DNA from: Corynebacterium freneyi
Lineage (GTDB): Bacteria; Actinomycetota; Actinomycetes; Mycobacteriales; Mycobacteriaceae
DNA length: 64,000 nucleotides
Assembly: GCF_030408835.1 (NCBI RefSeq)
Contig: NZ_CP047357.1
Coordinates: 1,984,001 to 2,048,000, forward strand
Reading direction: 5' to 3'
The notes beneath the pieces are model-generated. The model was given only the letters and a program-made list of their open reading frames with translations. It did no database searches and was not told where the DNA came from. The position numbers and the translations under genes were made by a program. Positions 42,724 through 52,433 of this stretch are shown here, piece after piece (positions within the stretch are counted from its first letter, which is position 1; every line of letters starts with the position of its first letter).

Positions 42724-44697
42724 TCAGTCGACCTGCACCTTGAGCGACTCCGCCAACAGCTCGCGGCGGTAGTCCTCGAGGGCCAGCAGGTCGGCGAACA
42801 TTTGCCGGTAGGCGGCTTCGTCGTCGGCGGGCCGCATGCGGGCGAGCATCGACTTCACCTGCGCCACCTGCCCGCCGACCCACACCTCCTGCAGCCGCGC
42901 CAGCACCGACGACGAGTACGCGCGCAGCTGCTCGGCATCGACGCGGATTTCCTCCACCCCGAGCTCCGTGACCAGGGCGCGGCCCACGGCATCGTCGAGC
43001 TGCCCCAGCAGGGCCGTCACCCACGGCGCGCCACCGCTTTGCGACGCCACCCCTCCCGCCTTCTGCGTGGCGTCGAACAACGCCCGATACGTCGGATGCG
43101 GGAACGTATCCGGCGACAGGGCGTCGAACATCGGGCCGGTGATCACCGGCTCCTGGATCGCCAACTTCATCGCCTCACGCTGCACGTGCAATTCCGGGTC
43201 CCGCGGATCCGGGTACGGCAGCAACGGCCGCGCCGCACCACCGCCCGGCGCCCCGCCACCCGCAGCGGCCGCCCCGCCGCCGAAGCCCGGCGACCCCGGC
43301 CCCGTGTACTCGTCCTCATCACGCTTCCGGAACGGGCGCCGCCTCGGCCCGTCCGCACGCGACGGATTGCGGGCCTCGTCGCGAACACGACGAACCAACT
43401 CCGCCTCGTCGTTCCAACCGACCCAACCGGCGACCTCGCGTGCGTACTCGTCGCGCAACGCCGCATCGCGGATCTGGCCCAGCACCGGCACCACCCGGCG
43501 CAAACCCTCGACGCGGCCGTTCGGGGTGGTCATGTCGTAGTCGCTCAGCAGCGTCCGCAGCACGAACTCCACCAGCGGCGTCCGCTGCGCCACCAGGTCC
43601 CGCACCGCCGCATCGCCCCGCTCCATCCGCAGATCGCACGGGTCCATGCCCTCCGGCGCCACCGCCACGTAACTCTGCCCGGTGAACTGCTGCTCGCCCT
43701 CGAACGCGCGCATGGCGGCCTTCTGCCCGGCCTCGTCGCCGTCGAAGGTGTAGATCAACTCGCCGCGGAAGAAACTGTCATCGAGCATCAACCGCCGCAA
43801 CAGCTGCAGGTGCTCGTCGCCGAACGCCGTACCGCACGCAGCCACCGCGGTGGTCACCCCGGCGGCGTGCATCGCCATGACGTCGGTGTACCCCTCGACG
43901 ATCACCGCCCGATGCTCCTCCGCGATCGACTTCTTCGCGTGATCCAGCCCGAACAGCACCTTCGACTTCTTGTACAGCATCGTCTCGGGCGTGTTCATGT
44001 ACTTGCCCAGGTTGTCGTCGTCGTAAAGCTTGCGCGCACCGAAACCGATCACGTCGCCGCTGATGTTGCGGATCGGCCACAGCAGCCGCCGGTGGAACCG
44101 GTCGATCGGCCCCTTCCGGCCCATCCGCGCCAGCCCCGCCTTCTCCAGCTCCTCGAAGCTGAACCCCAGCCGCTGCAGATGCTTCGTCAGCGTGTCCCAC
44201 CCCGCCGGGGCGTACCCGCAGCCGAAATGCTTGGCCTGCTCCATGGTGAACCCGCGGTCGGTGAGGAACGTCCGCGCGGTCTCCGCCTCCGGCTTGCCCA
44301 ACTGCATGGAGTAGAACTTCTGCGCCTCACGGTTGGCCGCGATCAGCCGCTGCCGCGTGCCCGGCTCCTCGCGCCTGCCGGTGCCGCCGCCCTCGTAGTT
44401 GATGCGGTACCCGATCCGCTCCGCGCACGCCTCCACGGCCTCCGGGAACGTCAGGTGCTCCATCTCCATCAGGAAACTGAAGACATCACCGCCCTTGCCC
44501 GTGGAAAAGCAGTGGTAGTACCCGTGATTGGGGCGCACGTGGAAACTCGGGGTGCGCTCGTCCTTGAAGGGCGACAGCCCCTTCATCGAGTCCGCGCCAC
44601 CCGGCTTCAACTGCACGTATTCCGCGACGATCTCCTCGATCGGCGTACGTTCGCGGATCGCCGCGATGTCGCTGTCGGGAATTCGTCCTCTGGCCAT
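42724..44697 (-). CDS. dnaG: DNA primase with altered zinc-binding motif
   Basis: The 657-residue product has the DnaG order: an N-terminal CHC2-type domain, the Toprim core (VIVEGYTDVMAMHAAGVTTAVAACGTAFGDEHL with the catalytic Glu, and YTFDGDEAGQKAA), and a C-terminal helicase-interaction domain. A Gly/Ala/Pro linker at about 450-480 joins the last two. In the zinc domain the ligand positions C-x2-H-x17-C-x2-C are Ser42, Lys45, Cys63 and Thr66 (GLSPFKDERTPSF ... YYHCFSTGKGGD), so three of four ligands are missing. It makes RNA primers for the replisome. The neighbouring dgt gene is the usual actinobacterial partner. ATG 44697 chosen over 44706. Confidence 0.95.
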   Translation of the reverse strand: MARGRIPDSDIAAIRERTPIEEIVAEYVQLKPGGADSMKGLSPFKDERTPSFHVRPNHGYYHCFSTGKGGDVFSFLMEMEHLTFPEAVEACAERIGYRINYEGGGTGRREEPGTRQRLIAANREAQKFYSMQLGKPEAETARTFLTDRGFTMEQAKHFGCGYAPAGWDTLTKHLQRLGFSFEELEKAGLARMGRKGPIDRFHRRLLWPIRNISGDVIGFGARKLYDDDNLGKYMNTPETMLYKKSKVLFGLDHAKKSIAEEHRAVIVEGYTDVMAMHAAGVTTAVAACGTAFGDEHLQLLRRLMLDDSFFRGELIYTFDGDEAGQKAAMRAFEGEQQFTGQSYVAVAPEGMDPCDLRMERGDAAVRDLVAQRTPLVEFVLRTLLSDYDMTTPNGRVEGLRRVVPVLGQIRDAALRDEYAREVAGWVGWNDEAELVRRVRDEARNPSRADGPRRRPFRKRDEDEYTGPGSPGFGGGAAAAGGGAPGGGAARPLLPYPDPRDPELHVQREAMKLAIQEPVITGPMFDALSPDTFPHPTYRALFDATQKAGGVASQSGGAPWVTALLGQLDDAVGRALVTELGVEEIRVDAEQLRAYSSSVLARLQEVWVGGQVAQVKSMLARMRPADDEAAYRQMFADLLALEDYRRELLAESLKVQVD

Positions 44698-44786
44698 GGC
44701 CACCATCGTAGCCGCGCCTCCGGATCGCTTCGCCGGGGACTTGGACCGATTGCTTTACGACGCCCACCCCATGGGAAAATGCCCCC

Positions 44787-45374
44787 ATGGCAGGACACAA
44801 CGGGAACCCCGGAGGGGCCGGCGGCGGCAACGCCGACGGAAACAAGGGCGGCAGCGGCGACGGAAGTAACGGCGGCGAAATCAACCGAGGCAAGGGCGGC
44901 AAGGGCGCGCTCGCCACCGTCGGCGCCCTCGTGCTGGCGCTGGCCGCGGCGTGGCTGGGCATCGACGGAACCGGCGGAACCGACGGCAACGGCGCCAACG
45001 GGCACAACGCGACCGGCACCGACGGCAACCGCAACAACGACGGCGGCGAAACCACCGGCAACGACGGCGACACCCGACTCTGCCCCATCGATACGCTGCC
45101 GCCGCAAACCGACGACGTCGTCGACCGCATCCTGACCAACCAGGACCACATCTACTCGGCCCACGACGGCAAGCACTTCGGCAACTACGAAGGCGTCCTG
45201 CCGAAACAACACGGCAGCTACTACCGCGAATACACCGTCGACACTCCGGGCCTCAACCACCGCGGCGCCCGACGCATCGTCGTCGGCGGCGGCACCGAGG
45301 ATGACCCCGACGTCTGGTACTACACTGACGACCACTTCGAGTCCTTCTGCGAAATCCCCGACGCCGAAGACTGA
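44787..45374 (+). CDS. Membrane-anchored guanyl-specific ribonuclease (RNase Sa/T1-barnase superfamily)
   Basis: The 195-residue product has a Gly/Asn-rich cytosolic leader, one membrane segment (about 40-58), a Gly/Asn/Thr linker and an RNase Sa-like domain (about 97-190). The active-site residues match: Glu148 in YYREYTVDTPG, Arg162 in GARRIVVGGG, His183 in TDDHFESF. GNYEGVLP matches the substrate-binding N-x-E-x-V-L-P loop. C99 and C188 flank the domain, much as the disulfide pair does in RNase Sa. The enzyme should act outside the membrane, cutting RNA after G. No barstar-type inhibitor gene is adjacent; topology may spare the cell. A VKOR gene follows 60 bp downstream. Confidence 0.88.
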   Translation: MAGHNGNPGGAGGGNADGNKGGSGDGSNGGEINRGKGGKGALATVGALVLALAAAWLGIDGTGGTDGNGANGHNATGTDGNRNNDGGETTGNDGDTRLCPIDTLPPQTDDVVDRILTNQDHIYSAHDGKHFGNYEGVLPKQHGSYYREYTVDTPGLNHRGARRIVVGGGTEDDPDVWYYTDDHFESFCEIPDAED

Positions 45375-45434
45375 CCCCCGGGCCCGCCCCACCCCGCACC
45401 AGCCACCACGCACATCCCCGACCAGGAACCGCAC

Positions 45435-46103
45435 ATGACAGCCCTCTCCACGGCCACCTCGGACACCCCGGACCGCCCGAACACCCCTGACACCGCACAC
45501 GCCACAGGCACCGCGCCGGCCGCCCGGACCACCCCGGCACCCCTCGCCTGGCTGTACGTCATCGGCGGCCTCATCGGACTCGTCTCCTCGACGACGCTCA
45601 CGGTGGAAAAGATGGAGCTCGCCGAAAACTCCTCCTACGTGCCCTCCTGCACCTTCGGCGAATCCTTCACCTGCAGCTCCGTCATGACCAGCCCGCAGGC
45701 CGCCGCCTTCGGCATCCCCAACCCTCTGCTCGGCATCGCCGGCTTCGCCGTCGTCATGGCCATCGGCGTCATCATGCTCGTCAGCGCCGCCCTACCCCGC
45801 TGGTTCCGCGCCACCTTCGTCACCGGCCTCGGCCTGGCCACCGCCTTCTGCCTCTGGCTCGCCTGGCAAGCCGTCTACGACATCCACGCCCTGTGCATCT
45901 ACTGCATGATCGTGTGGGCCGTGACCATCACCATGTTCTGGTTCGCACTGCTGCGGCTCATGGGCGACGCCGCCGACGCCAACGCCTACTCCACCATCGC
46001 GCGCATCCACGGCACGCTGAACATGCTGCGCTTCCCCATCCTCATCGCCGTGATCTTCCTCATCGCCGCCCTCATCGCCATCGAATTCGGGTTCGTCGGC
46101 TGA
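45435..46103 (+). CDS. Vitamin K epoxide reductase (VKOR) family disulfide-forming protein
   Basis: The 222-residue membrane protein has the VKOR four-helix core, with the active-site C154-I-Y-C157 on the last core helix and the loop cysteine pair C72/C80 (SCTFGESFTCSSV). The conserved GIPNPLLGIAGF follows the loop. In actinobacteria VKOR replaces DsbB and reoxidises a DsbA-like protein so that exported proteins gain disulfides. It has an Ala/Thr/Pro-rich cytosolic leader of about 35 residues. It follows the exported two-cysteine RNase on the same strand, which could be one of its clients. It is convergent with dgt. Confidence 0.92.
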   Translation: MTALSTATSDTPDRPNTPDTAHATGTAPAARTTPAPLAWLYVIGGLIGLVSSTTLTVEKMELAENSSYVPSCTFGESFTCSSVMTSPQAAAFGIPNPLLGIAGFAVVMAIGVIMLVSAALPRWFRATFVTGLGLATAFCLWLAWQAVYDIHALCIYCMIVWAVTITMFWFALLRLMGDAADANAYSTIARIHGTLNMLRFPILIAVIFLIAALIAIEFGFVG

Positions 46104-46107
46104 CCGC

Positions 46108-47454
46108 CTACCCCCACGCCGCCGAAACGCCCGCGATCTGCCGATCCAACTGCTCCACCCGCGACTCCGTCATCGACGCGATCTGATCCACGATGACCCG
46201 CAACCGTCCCGCATCCGACTCCGCCTGGGCGTACATCCTGCGGTACATCGGATCCAACGCCCCGGGCGCCCCTTCCTTGAAATACTCCGCTACACGGAAC
46301 AACCGATCCCGCTCCCGATCCTGCCGGCGAATATGCCGCGGCAAATCCATCACGTACAACACCGCAATGGTCTTCAACATCGTCACCTCCGCGAGGATCC
46401 CCGCCGGCACCGCCAAATCCGCCTCATAACGCCCCAAGGCCCGATCAATCGGCTGCTTCGGCCCGAAAATCCCCTCCGCCTCACTCGACGACGCCCACGC
46501 CTCGCGCGCCGCCCTCCGCGTACCCGCAACCGACGCCGTGACGAACCGGCCCACCAACTCCGACGTCATCCGCTTCAACGCCACCATCGACTCCAGAGAA
46601 CCGTCATACGACGCCGCCACCGACACCACCGGCAAACTCGCCAACCGGCCGGCCGCCTCGACCAGCTCCGCAGGATCCCCGCCGAACGCCCGCGCCCCCT
46701 TGTCCGCCAACGCCGCCAACTCCACCGTGTCCCACAACACCCCCAAATCAATGCGCCCCGACACGATCCCGTCCTCGACGTCATGCACCGAATACGCCAC
46801 GTCATCGGCCCAATCCATGATCTGCGCCTCAAGACACTGCCGCCCATGCGGCGCCCCCGCCCGAATCCACTGCAAAATCGGAGCATCCTCCTGATAGGCG
46901 CCGTACTTCGCCCGCTTCGTCCCATCCGGGGCAATCGGCGTCCACGGATACTTGCACGCCGCATCCAACGCCGCCCGCGTCAGGTTCAAGCCGCACGGGT
47001 GCCCCGTGTCATCCAAGGTCTTCGGCTCCAGACGCGCCAAAATGCGCAACGTCTGGGCATTCCCCTCGAAACCACCGCACCCTGCGGCGATCTCATCCAA
47101 CGCCCGCTCCCCGTTATGCCCGTACGGCGGATGACCGATGTCATGGGTCAACCCCGCCAACTCCGCCAAATCCTCATCCGCGCCCAACTCCGCCGCAATC
47201 CCCCGCGCAATCTGCGCCACCTCCAACGAATGCGTCAAACGAGTACGCGGCGTATCCCCCTCATGCGGCCCCACGACCTGAGTCTTATCCGCCAACCGTC
47301 GCAAAGCAGCCGAATGCAGCACACGCGCACGATCACGGGCAAACGCCGTACGATGCGCCTCCACCACCTCCGCCCCCGGCAGCAGCGACTGCTTCGCCCC
47401 CTCACGCAGGATGCGGTCGAAATCGGAAGGTGAATAACGGAATCGAGCGGCCAC
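46108..47454 (-). CDS. dgt: Deoxyguanosine triphosphate triphosphohydrolase-like protein
   Basis: I start at GTG 47454 ([15 protein letters not shown]); the frame is open a little further upstream and no strong ribosome site settles the choice. The 448-residue product has HD-domain residues in [18 protein letters not shown] and [21 protein letters not shown], then the long dGTPase tail with [16 protein letters not shown]. The enzyme splits dNTPs into nucleoside and tripolyphosphate. Its position beside dnaG is conserved in Actinobacteria (Rv2344c-Rv2343c). Confidence 0.93.
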   Translation of the reverse strand: MAARFRYSPSDFDRILREGAKQSLLPGAEVVEAHRTAFARDRARVLHSAALRRLADKTQVVGPHEGDTPRTRLTHSLEVAQIARGIAAELGADEDLAELAGLTHDIGHPPYGHNGERALDEIAAGCGGFEGNAQTLRILARLEPKTLDDTGHPCGLNLTRAALDAACKYPWTPIAPDGTKRAKYGAYQEDAPILQWIRAGAPHGRQCLEAQIMDWADDVAYSVHDVEDGIVSGRIDLGVLWDTVELAALADKGARAFGGDPAELVEAAGRLASLPVVSVAASYDGSLESMVALKRMTSELVGRFVTASVAGTRRAAREAWASSSEAEGIFGPKQPIDRALGRYEADLAVPAGILAEVTMLKTIAVLYVMDLPRHIRRQDRERDRLFRVAEYFKEGAPGALDPMYRRMYAQAESDAGRLRVIVDQIASMTESRVEQLDRQIAGVSAAWG

Positions 47455-47480
47455 GCGCCCATCATGCCGCCGAAACCACC

Positions 47481-47569
47481 ACACCGCCCGTAGGCGCGCG
47501 GTACGCCCTCATGCAACTCCCCCAGGTCTCATTCGCGCCGGACACCGCCCGTAGGCGCGCGGCACGCCC
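47481..47569. repeat. 28-bp direct repeat in the divergent dgt/TPM promoter region
   Basis: Copies at 47481-47508 and 47542-47569 differ at one base (T/C): ACACCGCCCGTAGGCGCGCG followed by G-T/C-ACGCCC. The spacing of 61 bp is near six helical turns, which would place both copies on the same face of the DNA. Both genes read away from it. Confidence 0.75.
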
Positions 47570-47593
47570 ACGCACCCACGTATCCTGGAGAAC

Positions 47594-49645
47594 ATGACCG
47601 AGCACGACCGCTTCCGCCGAACCAGCCGCACCCACCGCCTCGCAGCAACCATCGCAGCCGGTGCACTCGTCGCCCTGTCCGGCCCCCTCACCGGCGTGCT
47701 CCTCGCAACCGACCCCGGCCCCATGGCCCCGCCCACCGCACGAGCCGAAACCCCGCAACGCTTCGACGGCCGCATCTGGGACGCCGCCGACGTGCTCACC
47801 GACGCCGACGAAGCCACCATCAACGAACGCGCCGCCCAACTCCAACAGGACCAGGGCACCGTCATGCGCATCATCTACGTCAACACCTTCGACGGCATCC
47901 AAGCAGAAGAATGGGCCCACCAAACCTGGCAAGCCCTCGGCGGCACCCCCAACCTCGCCGTCTTCGCCGTCGCCGTCGGCGACCGCAACGTCGGCGCATA
48001 CGCCGGAAACGACGTCGACGCCACCGGCCCCGACCTCGCCAACTCCGCCGTCCCGCAACTCGGAAACGACGACTGGGCCGGAGCCGCCCTCGCCGCCATC
48101 GACGAAGCCACCGCCCCCGGCGCAACCGAAGGCCTCGCCGTCCTCGGTGCAGGAGCAGCCGGAGCAGCAGCCCTCGGCGGCGGCGCCGTCGCATGGTCGC
48201 GCCGCAACAAAAAGAAGCGCACCGCCACCGAAGTCGAACAAGGCAAAAAGCTCAACCCCGACGACATCGAATCCCACGACCGACTCTCCACCGACGCCCT
48301 CGACCAACTCGCCCGCGAAGAACTCGTCTCCACCGACGAATCCATCCGCCTCGCCACCACCGAACTCGACCTCGCCCGCGCCGAATTCGGCGACGCCCGC
48401 GTCCGGGACCTCACCCAAGCCCTCGACCACTCCCAACGCACCCTCAACCGCGCCTTCCGACTGCGCCAAAGCATCGACGACGCCCCCGACCTCCCCGAAA
48501 CCGAACGCCGCGGCACCCTCCTGGAAATCATCTCCACCTGCGGCACCGCCGACGACCGACTCGACGGCGAAGTCACCCGCTACGCCGAAATGCGCGAACA
48601 ACTGCTCAACGCACCCGACACCCTCGACCGCCTCACCCAACGCGGCATCGCCCTGCGCACCCGCATCCCCAACGCCGCCACCATCCTCGACGGCCTCCGC
48701 GCCCGCTACGACGAAGAAGCACTGGCCTCCATCTCCGACAACGTCGACATGGCCACCGAACACGTCAACATGGCCGAACGCTCCGGCGACGAAGCCCGCT
48801 CCCTGCTGACCAAACCCGCAGGCGAACAAGCCGGCCTCGTCGACGCCCTCCGCGCCACCGACCTCGCCCTCGACCAAGCCGAAAAACTCGTCGAAGCCAT
48901 CGAACACGCCGACGACAACATCGCCCAAGCCCTCACCGGCCTCAAAGACCTCATCAACGAAGTCCGCGACGAAATCGCCGAAGCCACCAACCTCCTCGCC
49001 GCACCCGACGCCGCCAACATCGACCGCAACGCCCTGGCCGACGCCGCCGACTCCGGCCGCACCGCCCTCGACATCGCCCAAGCAAAAAGCTCCACCGACC
49101 CCCTCGGCGCCTGGACCATCCTCACCGACGCCGACGCCACCCTCGACGACCAACTCGAAGAAGCCCGCGACGCGGCCAACGCCTTCGCCCGCAAAATGCA
49201 AACCCTGCACAACGCACTCACCGACGCACGCGCCCAGGTGACCGCCGCCCGCGACATCATCGGCACCCGCCGCAGCATCGTCGGCTCCACCGCCCGCACC
49301 CGCCTCGCCGAAGCCGAACGCCACCTCGCCACCGCCGAAAACATCGCCGCCAACCCCGGCAACGACCCCGACCACCACCCCCGCCGCGGCATCCAAGAAG
49401 CCCGCACCGCCGCCCAACTCGGACGCCAAGCCGCCCAAAAAGCCCGCGACGACATCAACCGCCACCGCCAACGCATGAACCAACACCGCGGCGGCGGCAA
49501 CTCCGGCGCAATGATCGCCGGCATGGTCCTCGGCAGCATGATGAACAGCGGAGGCGGCTTCAGCGGAGGAGGCAGCTTCGGCGGAGGAGGCTTCAGCGGA
49601 GGCGGAAGCTTCGGCGGCGGATCCGGCGGCTCGGCGAGCTTCTGA
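47594..49645 (+). CDS. TPM-domain (YgcG-like) membrane protein with coiled coil and Gly-rich tail
   Basis: The 683-residue product starts with a signal-anchor (residues 17-40). It continues with a TPM domain (about 55-165; FDGRIWDAADVLTDADEATINERAAQLQQDQGTVMRIIYVNTFDG) and a second membrane segment (about 178-198) followed by RRNKKKR. A charged helical region of more than 400 residues predicted as coiled coil comes next, then a Gly/Ser/Phe tail (SFGGGGFSGGGSFGGG). This design is conserved next to dgt in mycobacteria and corynebacteria (Rv2345). TPM proteins are tied to membrane or photosystem repair in other organisms; the role here is unknown. Confidence 0.85.
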   Translation: MTEHDRFRRTSRTHRLAATIAAGALVALSGPLTGVLLATDPGPMAPPTARAETPQRFDGRIWDAADVLTDADEATINERAAQLQQDQGTVMRIIYVNTFDGIQAEEWAHQTWQALGGTPNLAVFAVAVGDRNVGAYAGNDVDATGPDLANSAVPQLGNDDWAGAALAAIDEATAPGATEGLAVLGAGAAGAAALGGGAVAWSRRNKKKRTATEVEQGKKLNPDDIESHDRLSTDALDQLAREELVSTDESIRLATTELDLARAEFGDARVRDLTQALDHSQRTLNRAFRLRQSIDDAPDLPETERRGTLLEIISTCGTADDRLDGEVTRYAEMREQLLNAPDTLDRLTQRGIALRTRIPNAATILDGLRARYDEEALASISDNVDMATEHVNMAERSGDEARSLLTKPAGEQAGLVDALRATDLALDQAEKLVEAIEHADDNIAQALTGLKDLINEVRDEIAEATNLLAAPDAANIDRNALADAADSGRTALDIAQAKSSTDPLGAWTILTDADATLDDQLEEARDAANAFARKMQTLHNALTDARAQVTAARDIIGTRRSIVGSTARTRLAEAERHLATAENIAANPGNDPDHHPRRGIQEARTAAQLGRQAAQKARDDINRHRQRMNQHRGGGNSGAMIAGMVLGSMMNSGGGFSGGGSFGGGGFSGGGSFGGGSGGSASF

Positions 49646-49700
49646 CCGCCGCAGCGAGCCGCGACCTACGCGGCCCAGCCGACAACCGACCGCACCCGGG

Positions 49701-50213
49701 CTACCCCATCAAACGCGCGGCGCCATCCACATGCGCACACGCAAACGCCGCAGCCGCCAAAAGCCCCGCATCAACCCCCGCCGCATCGGGATCACCCCCG
49801 ACGATCTCGACGACGACCTCCCCACCATCCACGCGCGTCCTCGCCACCAGACGCCGAGCGCCGACATCCACCACATCACGGCCCCGCCCACCGTCACGCC
49901 GCCTCAAACTCAACTCCCCGCCCGGCCCCGACACCACCACATGCGCCACCGTCAAACCCACCGTCCGCGCACGCCACCAATCCCCCGGCGACGACACCGT
50001 AAACGTCCGCCCCGACAACCCCGACGGCGTCACCCGCCAACCGGCCGCAATGACAACCCCATCAGCGTCGTAAAGCACACCCCCCTGCCCCGAACCAACC
50101 CCCGACCGGCCCGCCGGCACCACCCCCGACACACGCCACGGCCCGGGCGCGCCACCGGGAACGGGCCCCACACCCTCCCCCGGCACACGCCCGGGCCGAT
50201 CACCGCCAACCAT
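49701..50213 (-). CDS. Conserved-looking protein of unknown function
   Basis: The 170-residue frame starts six bases after the stop of the upstream gene, so the two look co-transcribed. The segment from about residue 45 (GGVLYDADGVVIAAGWRVTPSGLSGRTFTVSSPGDWW) through LVARTRVDGGEVVVEIVGGDPDAAGVDAGLLAAAAFACAH alternates short beta-strands and turns. It looks protein-like rather than like a frame shadow. I recognise no family. The first 40 residues are Gly/Pro-rich and the true start could be further in. Confidence 0.6.
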   Translation of the reverse strand: MVGGDRPGRVPGEGVGPVPGGAPGPWRVSGVVPAGRSGVGSGQGGVLYDADGVVIAAGWRVTPSGLSGRTFTVSSPGDWWRARTVGLTVAHVVVSGPGGELSLRRRDGGRGRDVVDVGARRLVARTRVDGGEVVVEIVGGDPDAAGVDAGLLAAAAFACAHVDGAARLMG

Positions 50214-50219
50214 CGCGTC

Positions 50220-51005
50220 CTACGCCACCCACACCCACACAAGGTAAGCGATCAACAGCAACAGACAGACCGTGAGAATCCACGTCGAACTGACCATCCG
50301 GTACTCCAGCACCCGACGCGCCACCCACGACAGGAAAATCTTCTCCTCATCCGGCAACGCACGGCCACCATCGGTGTCGTACTGAATCTCCGCCGCACGC
50401 ACACCACGATTCGCGCCCGTGAACTGCCCCAACTTGCCGCCGCGAGCATCCTCGATCACGTAATTCTGCGACCCCTCGCACACCACGACCAGGTGGCGAT
50501 CACCGCCCAAATCAACGTCGATCTTCTTCGCCCGGGCCAACTTCGGACGATCCTTGCCGCCCGCCGTGAAAACCCGGCCATCCGGCAAAGTGGCCACCAG
50601 ACGCCCATCGCCGACGACATCCAGATCCCACGCACCCCGCGCGGACGCGATCGCCTCCTCCGGGCCAACGCGAACGTACTCCGCCACCTCAGCACCCTCG
50701 GCGATCACCGGAATGCGAACCTTGTCGCCGTCCTTGACCTCCTCCCCCAGACGCCAGCTCTCCCACCGCACGACGGTGCCGTCATCCAGGGTCGCCGCAT
50801 GCGACTCGTCGATCTCCCGCAGCCCCGGTGCCTCCGGAGACTCCGGGGCATCCGGCGTTTCCAGCGTTTCCGAAGACTCGGGAGCACCCGGATTCTCCGG
50901 CACAGCCTGCGTCTCCGGAGCCTCGACGTCCTCCGCGGGCGCCACGGTCGGCTCCTCCGACACCCCCTCGGCATCGAGCCCGGGACGATCGTTCTGGTCG
51001 CTCAT
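50220..51005 (-). CDS. Tail-anchored protein of unknown function with acidic N-terminus
   Basis: The 261-residue product has an acidic, Pro/Glu-rich first 60 residues (EEPTVAPAEDVEAPETQAVPENPGAPESSETLETPD). A beta-rich middle follows (GTVVRWESWRLGEEVKDGDKVRIPVI; GDRHLVVVCEGSQNYVIEDARGGKLGQFTGANRGVR). A single hydrophobic helix closes the protein (TWILTVCLLLLIAYLVWVWVA). It is therefore a C-terminal tail-anchored membrane protein facing the cytosol. The middle part, with its repeated strand pattern, resembles LURP/scramblase-like folds only in outline. It sits between glyS and the 170-residue gene on the same strand. Confidence 0.7.
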   Translation of the reverse strand: MSDQNDRPGLDAEGVSEEPTVAPAEDVEAPETQAVPENPGAPESSETLETPDAPESPEAPGLREIDESHAATLDDGTVVRWESWRLGEEVKDGDKVRIPVIAEGAEVAEYVRVGPEEAIASARGAWDLDVVGDGRLVATLPDGRVFTAGGKDRPKLARAKKIDVDLGGDRHLVVVCEGSQNYVIEDARGGKLGQFTGANRGVRAAEIQYDTDGGRALPDEEKIFLSWVARRVLEYRMVSSTWILTVCLLLLIAYLVWVWVA

Positions 51006-51047
51006 GCGTTGTCTCCTAGCTGACGGCGGGAATCGTCGAAAAGCGAA

Positions 51048-52433
51048 CTAGCAACCGATCAGGCGCTGTGCGAGGTACCCCTCGAGCTCGTCGATCTTCA
51101 CGCGCTCCTGCTCCATCGTGTCACGATCGCGCACGGTGACCGCGTCATCCTCGAGCGTGTCGAAATCGACCGTCACGCAGAACGGCGTACCGATCTCATC
51201 CTGACGACGGTAACGACGACCAATGGCACCCGACGTGTCGTAATCGACGGCCCAGTGCTGACGCAGCTTGTCGGCGACGGCCTCCGCGGTCGGAGTCAGC
51301 GTGTCCTTCTTCGACAGCGGCAGTACCGCGACCTTGACCGGCGACAGGCGCGGGTCCAGCTTCAGCACCGTGCGGGTGTCGGTGCCGCCCTTGGCGTTCG
51401 GCACCTCCTCCTCGGTGTAGGCGTCGCACAGGAACGCCATCAGCGCACGGGTCAGACCGAAGGACGGCTCGACGACGTACGGCACGTACTTCTCGCCCGT
51501 GACCTGGTCGTGGTAACGCAGATCCTCCTTGGCGTGCTCGATGTGGCAGCCGAGGTCGTAGTCGGTGCGGTTGGCCACGCCCATCAGCTCGCCCCACTCG
51601 TTGCCCTGGAAGTGGAAGCGGTACTCGAAGTCGATGGTGCGGGCGGAGTAGTGGGCGCGCTCGTCGTCCGGGACGTCGTACTGGCGCATGTTCTCCGGGT
51701 TGATGCCCAGGTCGATGAACCAGTTCCAGCAGGCGTCGACCCACTCGTCGAACTTCGCCGGGGCGTCATCCGGGGCGGTGAAGTACTCGATCTCCATCTG
51801 CTCGAACTCGCGGGTGCGGAAGATGAAGTTGCCCGGGGTGATCTCGTTGCGGAACGCCTTGCCGGTCTGGGCGATGCCGAACGGCGGCTTCATGCGCGCG
51901 GTGGTCATGACGTTCTTGAAATTCACGAAGATGCCCTGCGCCGTCTCCGGGCGGAGGTAGTGCAGGCCGACCTCGTTGTCGACGGGGCCGAGGAAGGTCT
52001 TCAGCAGGCCCGAGAACATCTGCGGTTCGGTCCACTTGCCCGGCTGGCCGGTCTCCGGGTCCGGAACGTCGGCGAGGCCGTTGGCCGGCGGGTGGCCGTG
52101 CTTGGCTTCGTAGGCCTCCAGCAGGTGGTCGGCGCGGTACCGCTTGTGGGTGTGCAGCGATTCGACGAGCGGGTCGGTGAACGTCGCGACGTGGCCGGAG
52201 GCCTCCCACACCTGGCGGGGCAGGATGATGGACGAGTCGAGGCCGACGACGTCCTTGCGTCCGGTGACGAAGGTCTTCCACCACTGGCGCTTGATGTTTT
52301 CCTTCAGCTCCACGCCCAGCGGACCGTAGTCCCACGCGGAGCGCGTACCGCCGTAGATCTCACCGCAGGGGTAGACGAAACCCCTGCGCTTGCACAGGTT
52401 CGCGACGGTATCGACGACAGACTTCGGGGCCAC
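51048..52433 (-). CDS. glyS: Glycyl-tRNA synthetase, class II alpha2 type
   Basis: The frame is open to 52556. I start at GTG 52433 because AAGGAG lies upstream (complement of 52445-52450) and the resulting 461 residues, beginning [40 protein letters not shown], fit the family. Class II motifs are present: [35 protein letters not shown] (motif 2) and [19 protein letters not shown] (motif 3). A C-terminal anticodon-binding domain starts near [15 protein letters not shown]. It charges tRNA-Gly. It diverges from zur, as in M. tuberculosis (Rv2357c-Rv2359), but the smtB gene found there between them is missing. Confidence 0.95.
   Translation of the reverse strand: MAPKSVVDTVANLCKRRGFVYPCGEIYGGTRSAWDYGPLGVELKENIKRQWWKTFVTGRKDVVGLDSSIILPRQVWEASGHVATFTDPLVESLHTHKRYRADHLLEAYEAKHGHPPANGLADVPDPETGQPGKWTEPQMFSGLLKTFLGPVDNEVGLHYLRPETAQGIFVNFKNVMTTARMKPPFGIAQTGKAFRNEITPGNFIFRTREFEQMEIEYFTAPDDAPAKFDEWVDACWNWFIDLGINPENMRQYDVPDDERAHYSARTIDFEYRFHFQGNEWGELMGVANRTDYDLGCHIEHAKEDLRYHDQVTGEKYVPYVVEPSFGLTRALMAFLCDAYTEEEVPNAKGGTDTRTVLKLDPRLSPVKVAVLPLSKKDTLTPTAEAVADKLRQHWAVDYDTSGAIGRRYRRQDEIGTPFCVTVDFDTLEDDAVTVRDRDTMEQERVKIDELEGYLAQRLIGC

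Noticed and set aside
42706..45135. An 809-codon plus-strand frame
   Set aside because: Mostly antisense of dnaG, then overlaps the RNase gene in a wrong frame.
47462..49486. A 674-codon Gly/Val-rich minus-strand frame that looks like a PE_PGRS protein
   Set aside because: It is the complement of the TPM-domain gene, whose Ala/Asp codons read as Gly/Val on the other strand.
49561..49640. A CRISPR-like array in the repeated GGCGGAGGC tail
   Set aside because: The repeats are in frame, code for the Gly/Ser/Phe tail of the TPM protein, and have no spacers.
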